A stretch of DNA of 64,000 nucleotides from Listeria monocytogenes (GCF_041765605.1 NZ_CP168900.1:1938001-2002000), one strand, 5' to 3'. Positions 8,600 through 17,954 are shown, numbered from the stretch's first letter. Translations and numbers: made by a program. The notes: generated by a model from the sequence alone, not told the origin.

Positions 8600-9505
8600 T
8601 TAATTTTCGATTTTACGTAGAATTTCTTCTGCAAGTCGATGTGTTTCTAAGGCATCTTCTTTAGAAATTGGTGCTTTTTCCCCATTTCGCACGGCCGTTA
8701 AGAAGGCTTGGATGATAGATACAAAACCTCTTTTGTAAAGCGTCGTTTCCCAATCTCCAAAACGCTCAAACCGTTCTGTTGTCCCTTCATAAATATGCGT
8801 TTCCGTGACATTTTCTACTTCATATTTGGCGCTCGGGGTCATCACTGCTAATCGTTCTTCGTTCACGCCGCTATCCCGGTTCATAATCGCCGTTGCCACT
8901 TTACCTCCCGCTGTAATTTGTACCGTTATACTTGCTAGAAGATTCTCTTGCCATACCGGAACGACATGTAACTGTTCTATTTTGGCATCTAGTAAAAAAC
9001 GCACGGTATCAATGACATGAATAAAATCGTCATAAATAAATGTACGAGCCTCACCCGGTTGCGCCGCGCGATTTTTTTGCATAATAATCATGTTGGTATC
9101 TGTTAAGGCTTTTAATTCTTGATATTTTGGCGCGTAACGGCGATTAAAGCCAGTCATAAGTAACGTATTTTGTTCTTCAGCTAGGCGTGTTAATTCTTCT
9201 ACTTCGGATAAATTGTCGGCAATTGGTTTATCCACATAAACTGGAATATGATGTGCTAGAAAAGTCCGGATTACTTCTGGGTGACTTGCTGTAGATGAAT
9301 GAACAAACGCTGCATTCACGCCAGACTCAATCATAGAATGAATACTTTGATGATAATGATCAAAACGATATTTCTCACTTAAATGCTTTAATTTCTGCGC
9401 GTCCCTCGTATAAAGATGTACCTCGATATTTTCCATTTCAGCAAAAACTGGCAAGTATGCTTTTTGCGCAATGCCTCCAAGGCCTACTACTGCAACTTTT
9501 AACAT
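8600..9505 (-). CDS. Gfo/Idh/MocA family oxidoreductase
   Basis: A 301-residue NAD(P)-dependent dehydrogenase of unknown substrate. The N-terminal Rossmann fold begins with VAVVGLGGIAQKAYLPV, followed by the family motif YVDKPIADN, in which the Lys is the usual catalytic and cofactor-contact residue (EKP in most members). The C-terminal half is the alpha/beta substrate domain. Relatives act on sugars, inositols or bile pigments. The start has AAAAGGAGCG. It stands alone: an inverted repeat separates it from msrB, and no pathway genes adjoin it, so the substrate cannot be inferred. Confidence 0.85.
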   Translation of the reverse strand: MLKVAVVGLGGIAQKAYLPVFAEMENIEVHLYTRDAQKLKHLSEKYRFDHYHQSIHSMIESGVNAAFVHSSTASHPEVIRTFLAHHIPVYVDKPIADNLSEVEELTRLAEEQNTLLMTGFNRRYAPKYQELKALTDTNMIIMQKNRAAQPGEARTFIYDDFIHVIDTVRFLLDAKIEQLHVVPVWQENLLASITVQITAGGKVATAIMNRDSGVNEERLAVMTPSAKYEVENVTETHIYEGTTERFERFGDWETTLYKRGFVSIIQAFLTAVRNGEKAPISKEDALETHRLAEEILRKIEN

Positions 9506-9530
9506 GTGAATCGCTCCTTTTCATAACAAT

Positions 9531-9578
9531 GCCAGAGAATGATTTCGCGATATTATTCTACGCATTTCATTTTCTGGC
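9531..9578 (-). terminator. Inverted repeat between msrB and the oxidoreductase gene, weak terminator
   Basis: Twelve-base arms GCCAGAGAATGA (9531-9542) and TCATTTTCTGGC (9567-9578) pair with one mismatch around a 24-base loop, just after the msrB stop. The T tract on the minus strand is poor (ATTGTTATG), so termination is uncertain. Confidence 0.45.
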
Positions 9579-9587
9579 ATCATTTGT

Positions 9588-10025
9588 TTATTCAAAGATT
9601 TTCTTATATGCTTGGTAGCCTTCTTCTTCTAACTTATCCACAGGTATGAATCTGAGCGCTGCGGAGTTAATGCAGTAGCGAAGTCCACCCTTATCTTGTG
9701 GTCCATCTGGAAAAACATGCCCTAAATGGGAATCAGCATCAGCAGATTTCACTTCCGTCCGAATCATACCATGGGTCAAATCTCGATGTTCGATAACTTC
9801 TGCTTCGTCAATTGGCTTAGTAAAGCTCGGCCAACCACAGCCAGCATCGTACTGGTCATTGGATGAAAAAAGTGGCTTTCCTGAAACGATATCTACATAA
9901 ATGCCTTTTGCCACATTATCATAAAATTCATTTTGAAATGGGCGTTCGGTACCCGCTTTTTGGGTCACATTATATTGTATATCTGTTAGTTGTTGAAGGC
10001 GCTCGTTCTTTTTACTTTCATCCAT
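9588..10025 (-). CDS. msrB: Peptide methionine-R-sulfoxide reductase MsrB
   Basis: A 145-residue cytoplasmic repair enzyme that reduces the R epimer of methionine sulfoxide using thioredoxin. The catalytic Cys118 lies in [11 protein letters not shown]; Cys63 in AGCGWPSF is in the position of the resolving Cys of the zinc-free class, and the two CxxC zinc pairs of other MsrBs are absent. It begins six bases after msrA ends, so both enzymes, which cover the two sulfoxide epimers, are made together. Confidence 0.95.
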   Translation of the reverse strand: MDESKKNERLQQLTDIQYNVTQKAGTERPFQNEFYDNVAKGIYVDIVSGKPLFSSNDQYDAGCGWPSFTKPIDEAEVIEHRDLTHGMIRTEVKSADADSHLGHVFPDGPQDKGGLRYCINSAALRFIPVDKLEEEGYQAYKKIFE

Positions 10026-10031
10026 TTGATT

Positions 10032-10565
10032 TCACCCTTTCCAGTTGGCATCTATGAATGCAGCACGACCTGAAGCAACTTGATATCCCTCATAGTGCGC
10101 TTTTTCTTTCTTGTAAAAATCTTGATGATATTCTTCAGCAGGATAAAATGTTTCTGCTTTGGCAATTTCTGTGACAATCGGCTTTTTAAATCTACCACTC
10201 GCATCAAGGGCTGCTTTTGATTTTTCAGCAATTTCTTTTTGCTCTTCATTGTGGTAAAAAATAACTGGTCGATACGAATCGCCGCGGTCAACAAATTGGC
10301 CTGCCGCATCAGTCGGATCAGTTTGTTGCCAATATACTTCGACTAATTTCTCATATGGAAAAACTGCCGGATCAAATGTGATTTGGATTGCTTCTGTATG
10401 TCCTGTTGTCCCGCTGCAAACTTCTTTATAGGTTGGATTAACCGTATGACCACCTGTATAACCTGAAACAACTTTTTCAATTCCTGGTTGCGTGTCAAAA
10501 GGTTTTACCATACACCAAAAGCATCCTCCAGCAAATGTTGCTTTTTCAAGTGATTCTTTTGTCAT
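10032..10565 (-). CDS. msrA: Peptide methionine-S-sulfoxide reductase MsrA
   Basis: A 177-residue enzyme that reduces the S epimer of methionine sulfoxide. The signature AGGCFWC is at residues 12-18, with Cys15 as nucleophile, followed by [26 protein letters not shown], a hallmark of the family. It is upstream of msrB, and follows the ypmS-like gene by 35 bases with no terminator seen, so it may lie at the end of the degV-ypmR-ypmS transcription unit. The start has AGGGGGC. Confidence 0.95.
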   Translation of the reverse strand: MTKESLEKATFAGGCFWCMVKPFDTQPGIEKVVSGYTGGHTVNPTYKEVCSGTTGHTEAIQITFDPAVFPYEKLVEVYWQQTDPTDAAGQFVDRGDSYRPVIFYHNEEQKEIAEKSKAALDASGRFKKPIVTEIAKAETFYPAEEYHQDFYKKEKAHYEGYQVASGRAAFIDANWKG

Positions 10566-10600
10566 AAAAATGCCCCCTAACTAGGATTCAGCCAGCCAAA

Positions 10601-11215
10601 TTACTTAACTGGTACTAAAAGTGTAAACGAAATATCGTCTTTCTTCAAATTTAGCGTATCAGCACGAACTTTTGTGTCGCCTTGAAGTTTTAGTTTATCT
10701 AGGGAAAGATAGATTTTTTCCTTTTTAGGCATAATTGTCACCCAATCAGGGAATTTATAGTTTTTGCTTACATAGTTCATTACATAAGACACGGGCAGTG
10801 GCAAAGCGCCAACTGACATATCTTTAAGCGTCAACTCAACATTGCCATTATCGACAACTTCTGGTGAGAACTTCAAGCGTAGTTCGACTGGTTCACCAAA
10901 AATTTCAGCTTCGGCAGTAAAATTAACATTATTTGCGACGAAAACTTTATAACCGATATCTTGATCTTTGCTAAAATCTTCTATATAAGAACTAATCAAT
11001 TGATTTAAGTCAGCTTTTGTTGTACTCGTTTGAAATTCAACCATTGATTTATTGCTAATAAGGGATGGCGTGGGTTCATCTTGCGGGCTGAGTTTGAATA
11101 CTGCTACATAAATCCAGCCAGCAGAAATTAAAAGTACACTAATTAATGTGATACATACCCATTTCCAATAATTACGTTTTGGTTTTTTTGGAGCCGATCG
11201 TGTTTCTCTCTGCAC
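10601..11215 (-). CDS. YpmS-like membrane-anchored protein (DUF2140)
   Basis: A 204-residue protein with a basic N terminus, one membrane helix (about 17-38) and an extracellular domain containing FKLSPQDEPTPSLISNKSMVEFQ, typical of the YpmS/DUF2140 family. The function is unknown. It is always found with a GDSL esterase-like protein (YpmR) and a DegV protein, as here, which suggests a link to membrane lipids or the cell envelope; that is inference. It lies 15 bases after ypmR. Confidence 0.8.
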   Translation of the reverse strand: MQRETRSAPKKPKRNYWKWVCITLISVLLISAGWIYVAVFKLSPQDEPTPSLISNKSMVEFQTSTTKADLNQLISSYIEDFSKDQDIGYKVFVANNVNFTAEAEIFGEPVELRLKFSPEVVDNGNVELTLKDMSVGALPLPVSYVMNYVSKNYKFPDWVTIMPKKEKIYLSLDKLKLQGDTKVRADTLNLKKDDISFTLLVPVK

Positions 11216-11230
11216 GATTTTAACACCTTT

Positions 11231-12016
11231 CTATTTTGGAATATTGCCTTCGTTTAATTGTTTTACGATGGCTTTGTCTAATTCCGTTGTCATCTTCTCA
11301 TATCCTGTATGGTTAGGATGGAAATAATCATCTGACAGTAGCGAATTAGGTTTATCTTTATTATCTGCATTTCGGTCTTCTAAAACTTTTGCAATAGGTA
11401 CAAAATAGGCATTGCTATCTTGCTGAATTGTTTTCTTGGAAGCTTCATTCCAGTCAGAGATAATCTCGTCAAATTGTTTGATATCGCTGAAGTAAGTTGT
11501 ATATGGATTGTAAATACCCATTAAAAATATCGCGGCATCTTTGTTATAGGACCGAATGTCTTTTAGAAGTGTCTCTAACTCTTGTTGGAATTCTTTGTTT
11601 GCTTTTGTAAAATCATCTACATTTACATTTAAAAGACGCGATTGCAAAATAGCCATGACATCATTTCCGCCAATGGTGATTGTTATTACATTCGCATTTT
11701 TGACATCTTCTTGGAAGTCTTTGTTTGTTTTTAAACGTTTTTCGAGTTGGGTTATTTTGTTTCCAGATACACCGTAATTACTCGTTTTTACGCTTGGAAT
11801 GTTTGGTTCTTCTTCTAGTTCTTTGGGGATAATGCCGACATATCCGCCCTCTTTGTTTTCATCACCAACACCTTCTGTTAATGAATCACCCATGGCAACG
11901 AGGTTAATCGGAATTTCTTTTGATTCTTTATAATACTTGATACCAAAAACTGCGCCAACAAGAAGTGCGATAACAAGCACGCTCCCTGTAAGCCACAGCC
12001 ATTTTTTCTTTGTCAT
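11231..12016 (-). CDS. YpmR-like SGNH/GDSL hydrolase
   Basis: A 261-residue esterase or lipase-type hydrolase anchored by an N-terminal helix (about residues 5-25). The SGNH blocks are visible: block I GDSLTEGVGD with the nucleophile Ser, block III GGNDV, and block V DYFHPNHTGY with catalytic Asp and His. The active domain is outside the membrane; the substrate is unknown. The frame opens at a TTG (12022), but the ATG two codons later (12016) is better spaced from GAGTG. It lies between degV and ypmS in one operon. Confidence 0.88.
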   Translation of the reverse strand: MTKKKWLWLTGSVLVIALLVGAVFGIKYYKESKEIPINLVAMGDSLTEGVGDENKEGGYVGIIPKELEEEPNIPSVKTSNYGVSGNKITQLEKRLKTNKDFQEDVKNANVITITIGGNDVMAILQSRLLNVNVDDFTKANKEFQQELETLLKDIRSYNKDAAIFLMGIYNPYTTYFSDIKQFDEIISDWNEASKKTIQQDSNAYFVPIAKVLEDRNADNKDKPNSLLSDDYFHPNHTGYEKMTTELDKAIVKQLNEGNIPK

Positions 12017-12030
12017 ATGCAATCACTCGC

Positions 12031-12870
12031 TTAGTCAGTATAGTACATAAATGCAAACGCACCAGTTCCAGCATGTGTGGAGATAACAGGGTCTGCAAAA
12101 AATAGTGGAATCTCTGTTAAACCGGTTATTTCTTTTGATTCAGCGATAAAATCATCCGCCAAATTAAGCCCATCCGCGTGGACAACATCAAGATGCTGAA
12201 TTTTCTTCGGTTCATCTTTAATTAGGTTTAGACAATATTGTAACACTTTTTTGTTGCTGCGGACTTTCGTTTCTTCTTCCAATTGTCCATCTGTTAATTT
12301 AGCAATTAATTTGATATTTAAAAGGCTACCTAAGAAGCCTTGCATCCGGCCAACACGTCCACCTTTAATTAAGTTATCGAGTGTTACGACAACGATATAA
12401 AGTTTTGTTTTGTCACGAATATCATTAATTTTTGTGTGAATTTCCTCTACAGAATAATCGCCCGACTTAGCCATTTCAGCAGCTTTTAGTACTTGGAATG
12501 CTTGCCCACGAGCTGTATAATCGCAGTCTACAACCGTAATATTTCCTTCTACCATATCAGCTGCTTGGCGAGCCGCATTGACAGTACCACTTAGTTTTTC
12601 AGTTAAGTGGATAGAAAGAATTTCATAGCCTTCTGCCGTATATTTTTCGTATGCTTCTACAAAAGAACCAATAGCAGGTTGAGAAGATTTTGGTAATTCT
12701 TTTGTTTCAGCCATTCGCACCATAAATTCTTCTGGTGTAATGTCTGTTTTAGGGTTGTATACTTTTCCATCAATCTCTACAGTTAAATACAAAACGTCAA
12801 TATTCCATTTTGCTGCTTCTTCTAATGTTAGTCCAGCAGTTGAATCTGTGATAATTTTTATTTTTCTCAT
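12031..12870 (-). CDS. DegV family fatty-acid-binding protein
   Basis: A 279-residue DegV protein. The N terminus KIITDSTAGLT and the central SQPAIGSF and HLTEKLSGT are the conserved segments that hold a fatty-acid chain and its carboxylate. In Firmicutes DegV proteins of the FakB type present fatty acids to the kinase FakA for phosphorylation and membrane lipid synthesis. No fakA is in this window, so the partner must be elsewhere. The gene opens the degV-ypmR-ypmS operon, and joining a fatty-acid carrier to an SGNH hydrolase is consistent with lipid turnover. Confidence 0.87.
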   Translation of the reverse strand: MRKIKIITDSTAGLTLEEAAKWNIDVLYLTVEIDGKVYNPKTDITPEEFMVRMAETKELPKSSQPAIGSFVEAYEKYTAEGYEILSIHLTEKLSGTVNAARQAADMVEGNITVVDCDYTARGQAFQVLKAAEMAKSGDYSVEEIHTKINDIRDKTKLYIVVVTLDNLIKGGRVGRMQGFLGSLLNIKLIAKLTDGQLEEETKVRSNKKVLQYCLNLIKDEPKKIQHLDVVHADGLNLADDFIAESKEITGLTEIPLFFADPVISTHAGTGAFAFMYYTD

Positions 12871-12902
12871 ATAGCCACATCCAGTTTTGCTTATTTTATC
12901 TT

Positions 12903-12930
12903 ATTATAACATTCCCGGCAGTATACACAA
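12903..12930 (-). promoter_or_regulatory. SigA-type promoter of the degV operon
   Basis: On the minus strand TTGTGT (12925-12930) and a consensus TATAAT (12903-12908) are 16 bases apart, about 33 bases upstream of the degV start codon. Confidence 0.65.
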
Positions 12931-13049
12931 CCTATAAACTAGTTTTAAGAAAAGAGAAAGAAATGGTATTTGTCTTTCTATTCTGGATTTTTTAGCGTAT
13001 GATAGATATACAATACACTTAAAAATTTGTAGAAAAGTATGGTGATAAA

Positions 13050-13682
13050 ATGAATGTCACTTCTTACAATTGGAAAGAAGAAGTAGCCAATGCTATAACG
13101 CATGGTATTGGGTTTATCCTTAGTATTCCTGCGCTCGTCTTACTTATAATATTCGCCGCCGGAAAAGATAATCCTCTTTATTTAACAAGTTTTTTAATTT
13201 ATGGAATTTCCCTCATGTTGCTTTATATTTGCTCCACCCTGCTTCATAGCTTCAAACCTTGCAAGGCGCGGACGGTTTTTAACATTATGGACCATGCCGC
13301 GATTTATGTATTAATTGCTGGCAGTTATACGCCATTTGTTTTGATTACAATTCAAGGGACACTTGGCTGGACGCTATTTGGTGTCATATGGGGCCTCGCA
13401 ATTGCTGGGATAATTTATAAGATATTTATGACCGGCAAATTAAAACTTTTGTCGACAAGTGTCTACTTACTTATGGGATGGATGGTTATGTTTGCCATTA
13501 AACCGCTTTATGCCGGGCTTACTCCAACTGGATTTTGGTTACTTGCAACTGGCGGGATTATGTTTACTGTAGGTGCCGTTTTTTACAGTATCCCTCGCGT
13601 CCCGTACATGCACGCGATTTGGCATTTATTTGTTATCGCGGGAACCGCTTTTATGTATTTCTGTATTTTATTTTATGTTTAA
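13050..13682 (+). CDS. Hemolysin III / PAQR-type membrane protein
   Basis: A 210-residue protein with seven hydrophobic segments. The family motifs are present: EEVANAITHGIGF at the N terminus, STLLHSF and FNIMDHAAIYVLIAGSYTPF in the middle, and MHAIWHLFVIAGTAFMYF at the end. The conserved His, Asp and Ser residues are those that form a zinc site in PAQR receptors. Hemolysis was reported for a Bacillus cereus member; most are probably lipid-modifying or membrane homeostasis enzymes. It is a single gene with its own terminator. The start is preceded by GGTGAT. Confidence 0.88.
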   Translation: MNVTSYNWKEEVANAITHGIGFILSIPALVLLIIFAAGKDNPLYLTSFLIYGISLMLLYICSTLLHSFKPCKARTVFNIMDHAAIYVLIAGSYTPFVLITIQGTLGWTLFGVIWGLAIAGIIYKIFMTGKLKLLSTSVYLLMGWMVMFAIKPLYAGLTPTGFWLLATGGIMFTVGAVFYSIPRVPYMHAIWHLFVIAGTAFMYFCILFYV

Positions 13683-13698
13683 ATAACGCAAGGCAAAG

Positions 13699-13726
13699 AC
13701 CTTCTCCAATGCGAGAAGGTTTTTTT
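13699..13726 (+). terminator. Intrinsic terminator of the hemolysin III-like gene
   Basis: An 8-bp stem ACCTTCTC / GAGAAGGT with a 6-base loop and a run of T residues, 17 bases after the stop codon. Confidence 0.9.
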
Positions 13727-13727
13727 A

Positions 13728-13778
13728 TATAGTGTGACACAATTGAGGCTTGTTTTTAATTATGTCATACTATATAAT
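13728..13778 (+). promoter_or_regulatory. Promoter and inverted CcpN-like operator of the ccpN-ppsR-ppdK operon
   Basis: TTGTTT (13750-13755) and TATAAT (13773-13778) are 17 bases apart. Two half-sites flank the -35: TATAGTGTGACA (13728-13739) and TGTCATACTATA (13763-13774), which are inverted copies matching at 11 of 12 positions. Each contains a sequence close to the B. subtilis CcpN site as I recall it (TRTGHYATAYW). The second half-site overlaps the -10, as expected for repression. Confidence 0.6.
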
Positions 13779-13804
13779 GATTAGCATAACATAATAAAAA
13801 GGAT

Positions 13805-14422
13805 GTGATTCCCATCGAACTTTCTCCTAGACAACATCAAATTGTTGCCTATGTTCGCGCGAATGAGCCAGCTACTGGTGACTCTATCGCTGCGCATTTA
13901 AAACTAACACGAGCCACCATTCGAGCTGATTTATCGATTTTAACCATGACAGGCATTTTGGATGCTCGCCCAAAAGTTGGTTATTTTTACTCTGGTTTAG
14001 AAACGAATCCAATTCACTTTGATGAAATTCGTCAGTTAAAAGTAGCCGATATTATGACACAACCATTTTTCGCCAAAAAAGAAACGAGTGTGTATGATGC
14101 GATTGTTATGCTCTTTATGGAAGATATTGGTAGTTTATACGTTGTTGATGAGGATCTCTTGGTTGGGCTTGTCTCTAGAAAAGACTTACTAAAAGGCGCC
14201 CTTGCTGATGCAGATACAAAAGCGACGCCGATTGCAACAATTATGACACGGATGCCAAACCTCGTTACCGTTACGAAAAACGACACTGTGTTACATGCTG
14301 CAGAACAACTCGTATTCCATCAAATTGATTCGCTTCCTGTTCTAGAAAACACCAAAGTCGTCGGGAAAATTTCAAAAACCCGTATTACTGCGCTATTTGT
14401 AGATACAATTAAAAAGGTTTAG
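13805..14422 (+). CDS. ccpN: CcpN-like transcriptional regulator with HTH and CBS pair
   Basis: A 205-residue regulator. Residues 1-65 form a helix-turn-helix (TGDSIAAHLKLTRATIRADLSILTMTGILDARPKVGYFY), and residues 75-205 are two CBS domains that in B. subtilis CcpN sense ATP/ADP. CcpN represses gluconeogenic genes when glycolytic nutrients are present. Here the gene heads an operon with the PPDK regulator and PPDK, so the target is likely the PEP/pyruvate switch itself. The start is taken as GTG; AAAAAGGA is only two bases away, so a non-standard start slightly downstream is possible. Confidence 0.87.
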   Translation: MIPIELSPRQHQIVAYVRANEPATGDSIAAHLKLTRATIRADLSILTMTGILDARPKVGYFYSGLETNPIHFDEIRQLKVADIMTQPFFAKKETSVYDAIVMLFMEDIGSLYVVDEDLLVGLVSRKDLLKGALADADTKATPIATIMTRMPNLVTVTKNDTVLHAAEQLVFHQIDSLPVLENTKVVGKISKTRITALFVDTIKKV

Positions 14423-14434
14423 TAGGAGGAAAAT

Positions 14435-15247
14435 ATGGAAAATCCGGTTATTATATACGTTATTTCTGATGCTATCGGAGAAACTGCTCAACATATTATT
14501 CGCGCGGTAACAGCTCAGTTTTCGCTTAATAAGCCTGCGGACATTCGCCGCCATGCTTTTATTCGTGATGAGAGCGCTTTACTTGAAACGTTAGAAGAAG
14601 CCAAAGCAGCAGATGGTATCGTCGTTCAAACGCTCGTACAAGCTAAGTTAGCTGAGTATGCCACTAATTTTTGTGTGCAAAACAATATTCCAAACGTAGA
14701 TTTGTTACATACACTAACCGCTGCGGTCGAAGCAAAAACCGGCTTAAAATCTAAACAAGACCCAGGAAATATGCGTCGTCTTGATAGCAATTATTTTGAT
14801 CGTATTGCCGCTATTGAATTTGCAGTAAAATATGATGATTGCAAAGACCCCCGCGGCCTATTAGATGCAGATATCGTTCTTGTTGGGGTATCAAGAACGA
14901 GCAAAACCCCTCTGAGTAGCTTTCTTGCCAATCAAAATTGGAAAGTTGCTAATGTACCACTTGTTCCCGAAATTCCGATTCCAGCTGAACTTTTCCAAAT
15001 CCCAGCGGAACGTATTATCGGCCTTACAACCACCCCAGAAAAACTAGCGCAAATTCGCAAAGTCCGTTTAAAATCCATTGGTCTAGACGAAGCAAGTAGT
15101 TATTCCAGTGAAAAACGTATTTTAGAGGAACTAGAATATGGTTATGACACATTCAAAAAGCTTGGCTGCCAAGTCATTCATGTAGAAGATAAAGCCATTG
15201 AGGAAACCGCTGCCCTAATCACGGAAATTATCACGAGTTACCACTAA
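14435..15247 (+). CDS. ppsR: Pyruvate, phosphate dikinase regulatory protein (kinase/pyrophosphorylase)
   Basis: A 270-residue DUF299 enzyme (B. subtilis YqfL relative). It inactivates PPDK by ADP-dependent phosphorylation of a Thr next to the catalytic His and reactivates it by phosphate-dependent dephosphorylation. The N terminus IIYVISDAIGETAQHI and the nucleotide-binding loop GVSRTSKTPLS (residues 151-161) identify it. It lies 12 bases after the ccpN-like gene and 18 bases before the PPDK start, whose target Thr is present, so enzyme and modifier are encoded together. The start has AGGAGG. Confidence 0.93.
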   Translation: MENPVIIYVISDAIGETAQHIIRAVTAQFSLNKPADIRRHAFIRDESALLETLEEAKAADGIVVQTLVQAKLAEYATNFCVQNNIPNVDLLHTLTAAVEAKTGLKSKQDPGNMRRLDSNYFDRIAAIEFAVKYDDCKDPRGLLDADIVLVGVSRTSKTPLSSFLANQNWKVANVPLVPEIPIPAELFQIPAERIIGLTTTPEKLAQIRKVRLKSIGLDEASSYSSEKRILEELEYGYDTFKKLGCQVIHVEDKAIEETAALITEIITSYH

Positions 15248-15265
15248 TTTGAAGAGGTGAATAAT

Positions 15266-17905
15266 GTGAGAAAATTTGTCTATCAGTTCAGTGAAGGTTC
15301 TAAAGAAATGAAAAATCTTTTAGGAGGAAAAGGCGCTAACTTGGCCGAAATGACGAATATCGGTTTGCCTGTGCCTCCTGGTTTTATTATCTCGACTGAT
15401 GCCTGTAACGATTACACGGCAAACAATAAACACCTCTCCGAAGCTATATTTGAAGAAGTAAAAATTCATTTAGCAGAACTGGAAAAACAAACCGGGAAAA
15501 TTTTCGGATTTGCAGAAAACCCTCTACTCGTTTCCGTTCGTTCGGGTGCCCCTTTTTCGATGCCAGGTATGATGGATACCGTGCTCAATCTTGGTTTAAA
15601 TGACCAAGCCGCAGAAGGGCTCGCCAACTTAACTGGTGATGCTCGTTCGGCTTATGATTCTTACCGCCGTTTTATTCAAATGTTTGGTGACGTTGTTTTT
15701 GAAATTCCGAGCTACCAATTTGAACAGGCTCTTAGTCGCATCAAAAAAGCAAATGACTACCGTTTAGACACGGAATTAAATGCGACTGATTTAAGCGAAC
15801 TCATCGATGCTTACAAACTAATTTTTAGCCAAGCAACTGGCACAGATTTCCCGCAAGACCCTTTAGAGCAACTACGACTTGCTATTATCGCTGTCTTTAA
15901 TTCTTGGATGAATCCTCGCGCTGTTATTTACCGCAGATTACATGATATTGATGCAAGTTTTGGTACAGCTGTTAATATTCAAGCGATGGTTTTTGGAAAT
16001 ACTGGAGAAACGAGTGGAACTGGCATTACCTTTACCCGCAATCCTTCCACTGGTGAAAAGAAGGTGTTCGGGGAATTTTTACTGAATGCGCAAGGTGAAG
16101 ATGTGGTTGCAGGAATTCGCACGCCTGAGCCGATAATTGCACTGCAAGAAAGAATGCCTACTGTTTACAAAGAGCTCCTCTATACTTGTGAACTTCTCGA
16201 AAATCATTATTTAGACATGCAAGATATTGAATTTACCATCGAAAAAGGAAAACTCTATGTCTTACAAACTAGAAGTGGCAAGCGAACAGCCAAAGCAGCT
16301 ATTCAAGCGGCCGTGGATTTTGTGCAAGAAGGAAAAATCACTCGTGAAGAAGCCATTATGCGTGTGGAAACAAAACAACTAAACCAATTACTTCACCCAA
16401 CTTTTCTTGAAAGCGCTCTTAAAAATGGACAAGTCATCGCAACAGGTTTACCTGCAAGCCCTGGTGCTGCAACAGGGCAAATTTTCTTTGAAGCAAAAGA
16501 AGCTGTCCAAGCAGCCGAACGTGGTATTCCTGTCATTTTAGTTCGTAATGAGACTTCTCCTGAAGATATCGAAGGCATGGCGCGGAGTAATGCTATTTTA
16601 ACCGCTCATGGTGGTATGACTTCTCACGCTGCCGTCGTTGCCCGCGGAATGGGAAAATGCTGTATCGCTGGATGCGCCGAACTTATTATTAATGAGCATG
16701 AAAAAACGCTCCTTCTTTCTAATGGTGAAGCGCTTCATGAAGGTGACTATCTCTCGCTCGATGGCAGTACTGGCAAAGTGTATCTCGGGGAAATCGCACT
16801 GACAGAAGCGCAAATTGGCGGGCATTTTAACGAGTTAATGGCGTGGGCTGATGCGGAGAAAAGATTAATGATTCGAGTAAATGCAGATACCCCATCAGAC
16901 TTTAAAAAAGCGCTTTTATTTGGTGCGGAAGGTATTGGTCTCTGCCGTACCGAGCATATGTTTTTTGATGAAAAACGAATTCCTTATGTGCGCCAAATGA
17001 TTTTAGCAGAATCATTAAACGAGCGCGAATCCGTTTTAGCAATTTTAAAAGAAATGCAAAAAGCCGATTTCAGTGAATTATTCCGTATTGCAGATGGTCG
17101 CGCGGTAAACATTCGCTTGCTTGATCCACCGTTACATGAATTTTTACCAAAAATGAAGCAAGAAATAGAACAATTAGCTGGCGCGATGAATCGAACCGTT
17201 CCTCAAATTACAAACCGAATCAACGAACTAAAAGAAGCCAATCCCATGCTCGGACATCGTGGTTGCCGGCTTGCTATCACGTTCCCAGAAATTTACCGGA
17301 TGCAGGCGGAAGCAATTATCGAAAGTGCGATTATCGTTCATAATGAAGGAATAGATGTTCACCCAGAAATCATGATTCCACTCATCGCTACGAAAAACGA
17401 ACTTAGCTATATAAAAAAAGAACTGCAACAAGCAGTCCAAGCTATTTTTGATAGAGAACAAGTAGTGATTCCCTATGATATCGGAACGATGATTGAAATT
17501 CCGCGAGCGTGTGTAACTGCAGACGAAATTGCCGAGGAAGCAGCGTTCTTTAGCTTTGGAACCAATGATTTAACACAGCTCACTTATGGTTTTTCACGTG
17601 ATGATGCGACCAAGTTCCTAGCCGATTATTATGAAAAAGATATTTTACCTAAAGATCCATTTGTTTCGATTGACAAAAATGGTGTTGGCGCACTGGTTGA
17701 AATGGCGGTTACACGTGGACGAATGACTTCGGAACATTTAAAAATGGGTGTTTGCGGCGAACATGGTGGCGATCCTGAATCTATCCAGTTCTTCCATCAA
17801 TTAGGGCTTAGCTATGTTTCTTGTTCCCCGTACCGCGTTCCGATTGCCCGCCTTGCAGCAGCTCAAGCAGCATTAGCGGAAAAACATTTAATTCCAACTA
17901 TCTAA
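15266..17905 (+). CDS. ppdK: Pyruvate, phosphate dikinase
   Basis: An 879-residue cytoplasmic enzyme that interconverts pyruvate + ATP + phosphate and PEP + AMP + pyrophosphate. In order: ATP-grasp domain with LLGGKGANLAEM and VRSGAPFSMPGMMDTVLNLG, the swivelling phospho-His domain with GGMTSHAAVVARGMGKCC (catalytic His454, regulatory Thr452), and the PEP/pyruvate barrel ending in CGEHGGDP. The frame extends to a GTG at 15257, but the GTG at 15266 is better placed six bases after GAGGTG. It allows PEP formation from pyruvate and is controlled by the upstream regulatory protein. Confidence 0.95.
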   Translation: MRKFVYQFSEGSKEMKNLLGGKGANLAEMTNIGLPVPPGFIISTDACNDYTANNKHLSEAIFEEVKIHLAELEKQTGKIFGFAENPLLVSVRSGAPFSMPGMMDTVLNLGLNDQAAEGLANLTGDARSAYDSYRRFIQMFGDVVFEIPSYQFEQALSRIKKANDYRLDTELNATDLSELIDAYKLIFSQATGTDFPQDPLEQLRLAIIAVFNSWMNPRAVIYRRLHDIDASFGTAVNIQAMVFGNTGETSGTGITFTRNPSTGEKKVFGEFLLNAQGEDVVAGIRTPEPIIALQERMPTVYKELLYTCELLENHYLDMQDIEFTIEKGKLYVLQTRSGKRTAKAAIQAAVDFVQEGKITREEAIMRVETKQLNQLLHPTFLESALKNGQVIATGLPASPGAATGQIFFEAKEAVQAAERGIPVILVRNETSPEDIEGMARSNAILTAHGGMTSHAAVVARGMGKCCIAGCAELIINEHEKTLLLSNGEALHEGDYLSLDGSTGKVYLGEIALTEAQIGGHFNELMAWADAEKRLMIRVNADTPSDFKKALLFGAEGIGLCRTEHMFFDEKRIPYVRQMILAESLNERESVLAILKEMQKADFSELFRIADGRAVNIRLLDPPLHEFLPKMKQEIEQLAGAMNRTVPQITNRINELKEANPMLGHRGCRLAITFPEIYRMQAEAIIESAIIVHNEGIDVHPEIMIPLIATKNELSYIKKELQQAVQAIFDREQVVIPYDIGTMIEIPRACVTADEIAEEAAFFSFGTNDLTQLTYGFSRDDATKFLADYYEKDILPKDPFVSIDKNGVGALVEMAVTRGRMTSEHLKMGVCGEHGGDPESIQFFHQLGLSYVSCSPYRVPIARLAAAQAALAEKHLIPTI

Positions 17906-17949
17906 AAAAAGCCAGCTGATAATCTTAGTGACTATCAGCTGGCTTTTTC
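17904..17949. terminator. Bidirectional terminator between ppdK and the VOC gene
   Basis: A perfect 12-bp stem AGCCAGCTGATA / TATCAGCTGGCT with A7 before and T6 after it, between two converging genes, so it can stop transcription from both. Confidence 0.93.
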
Positions 17950-17954
17950 TCTTA

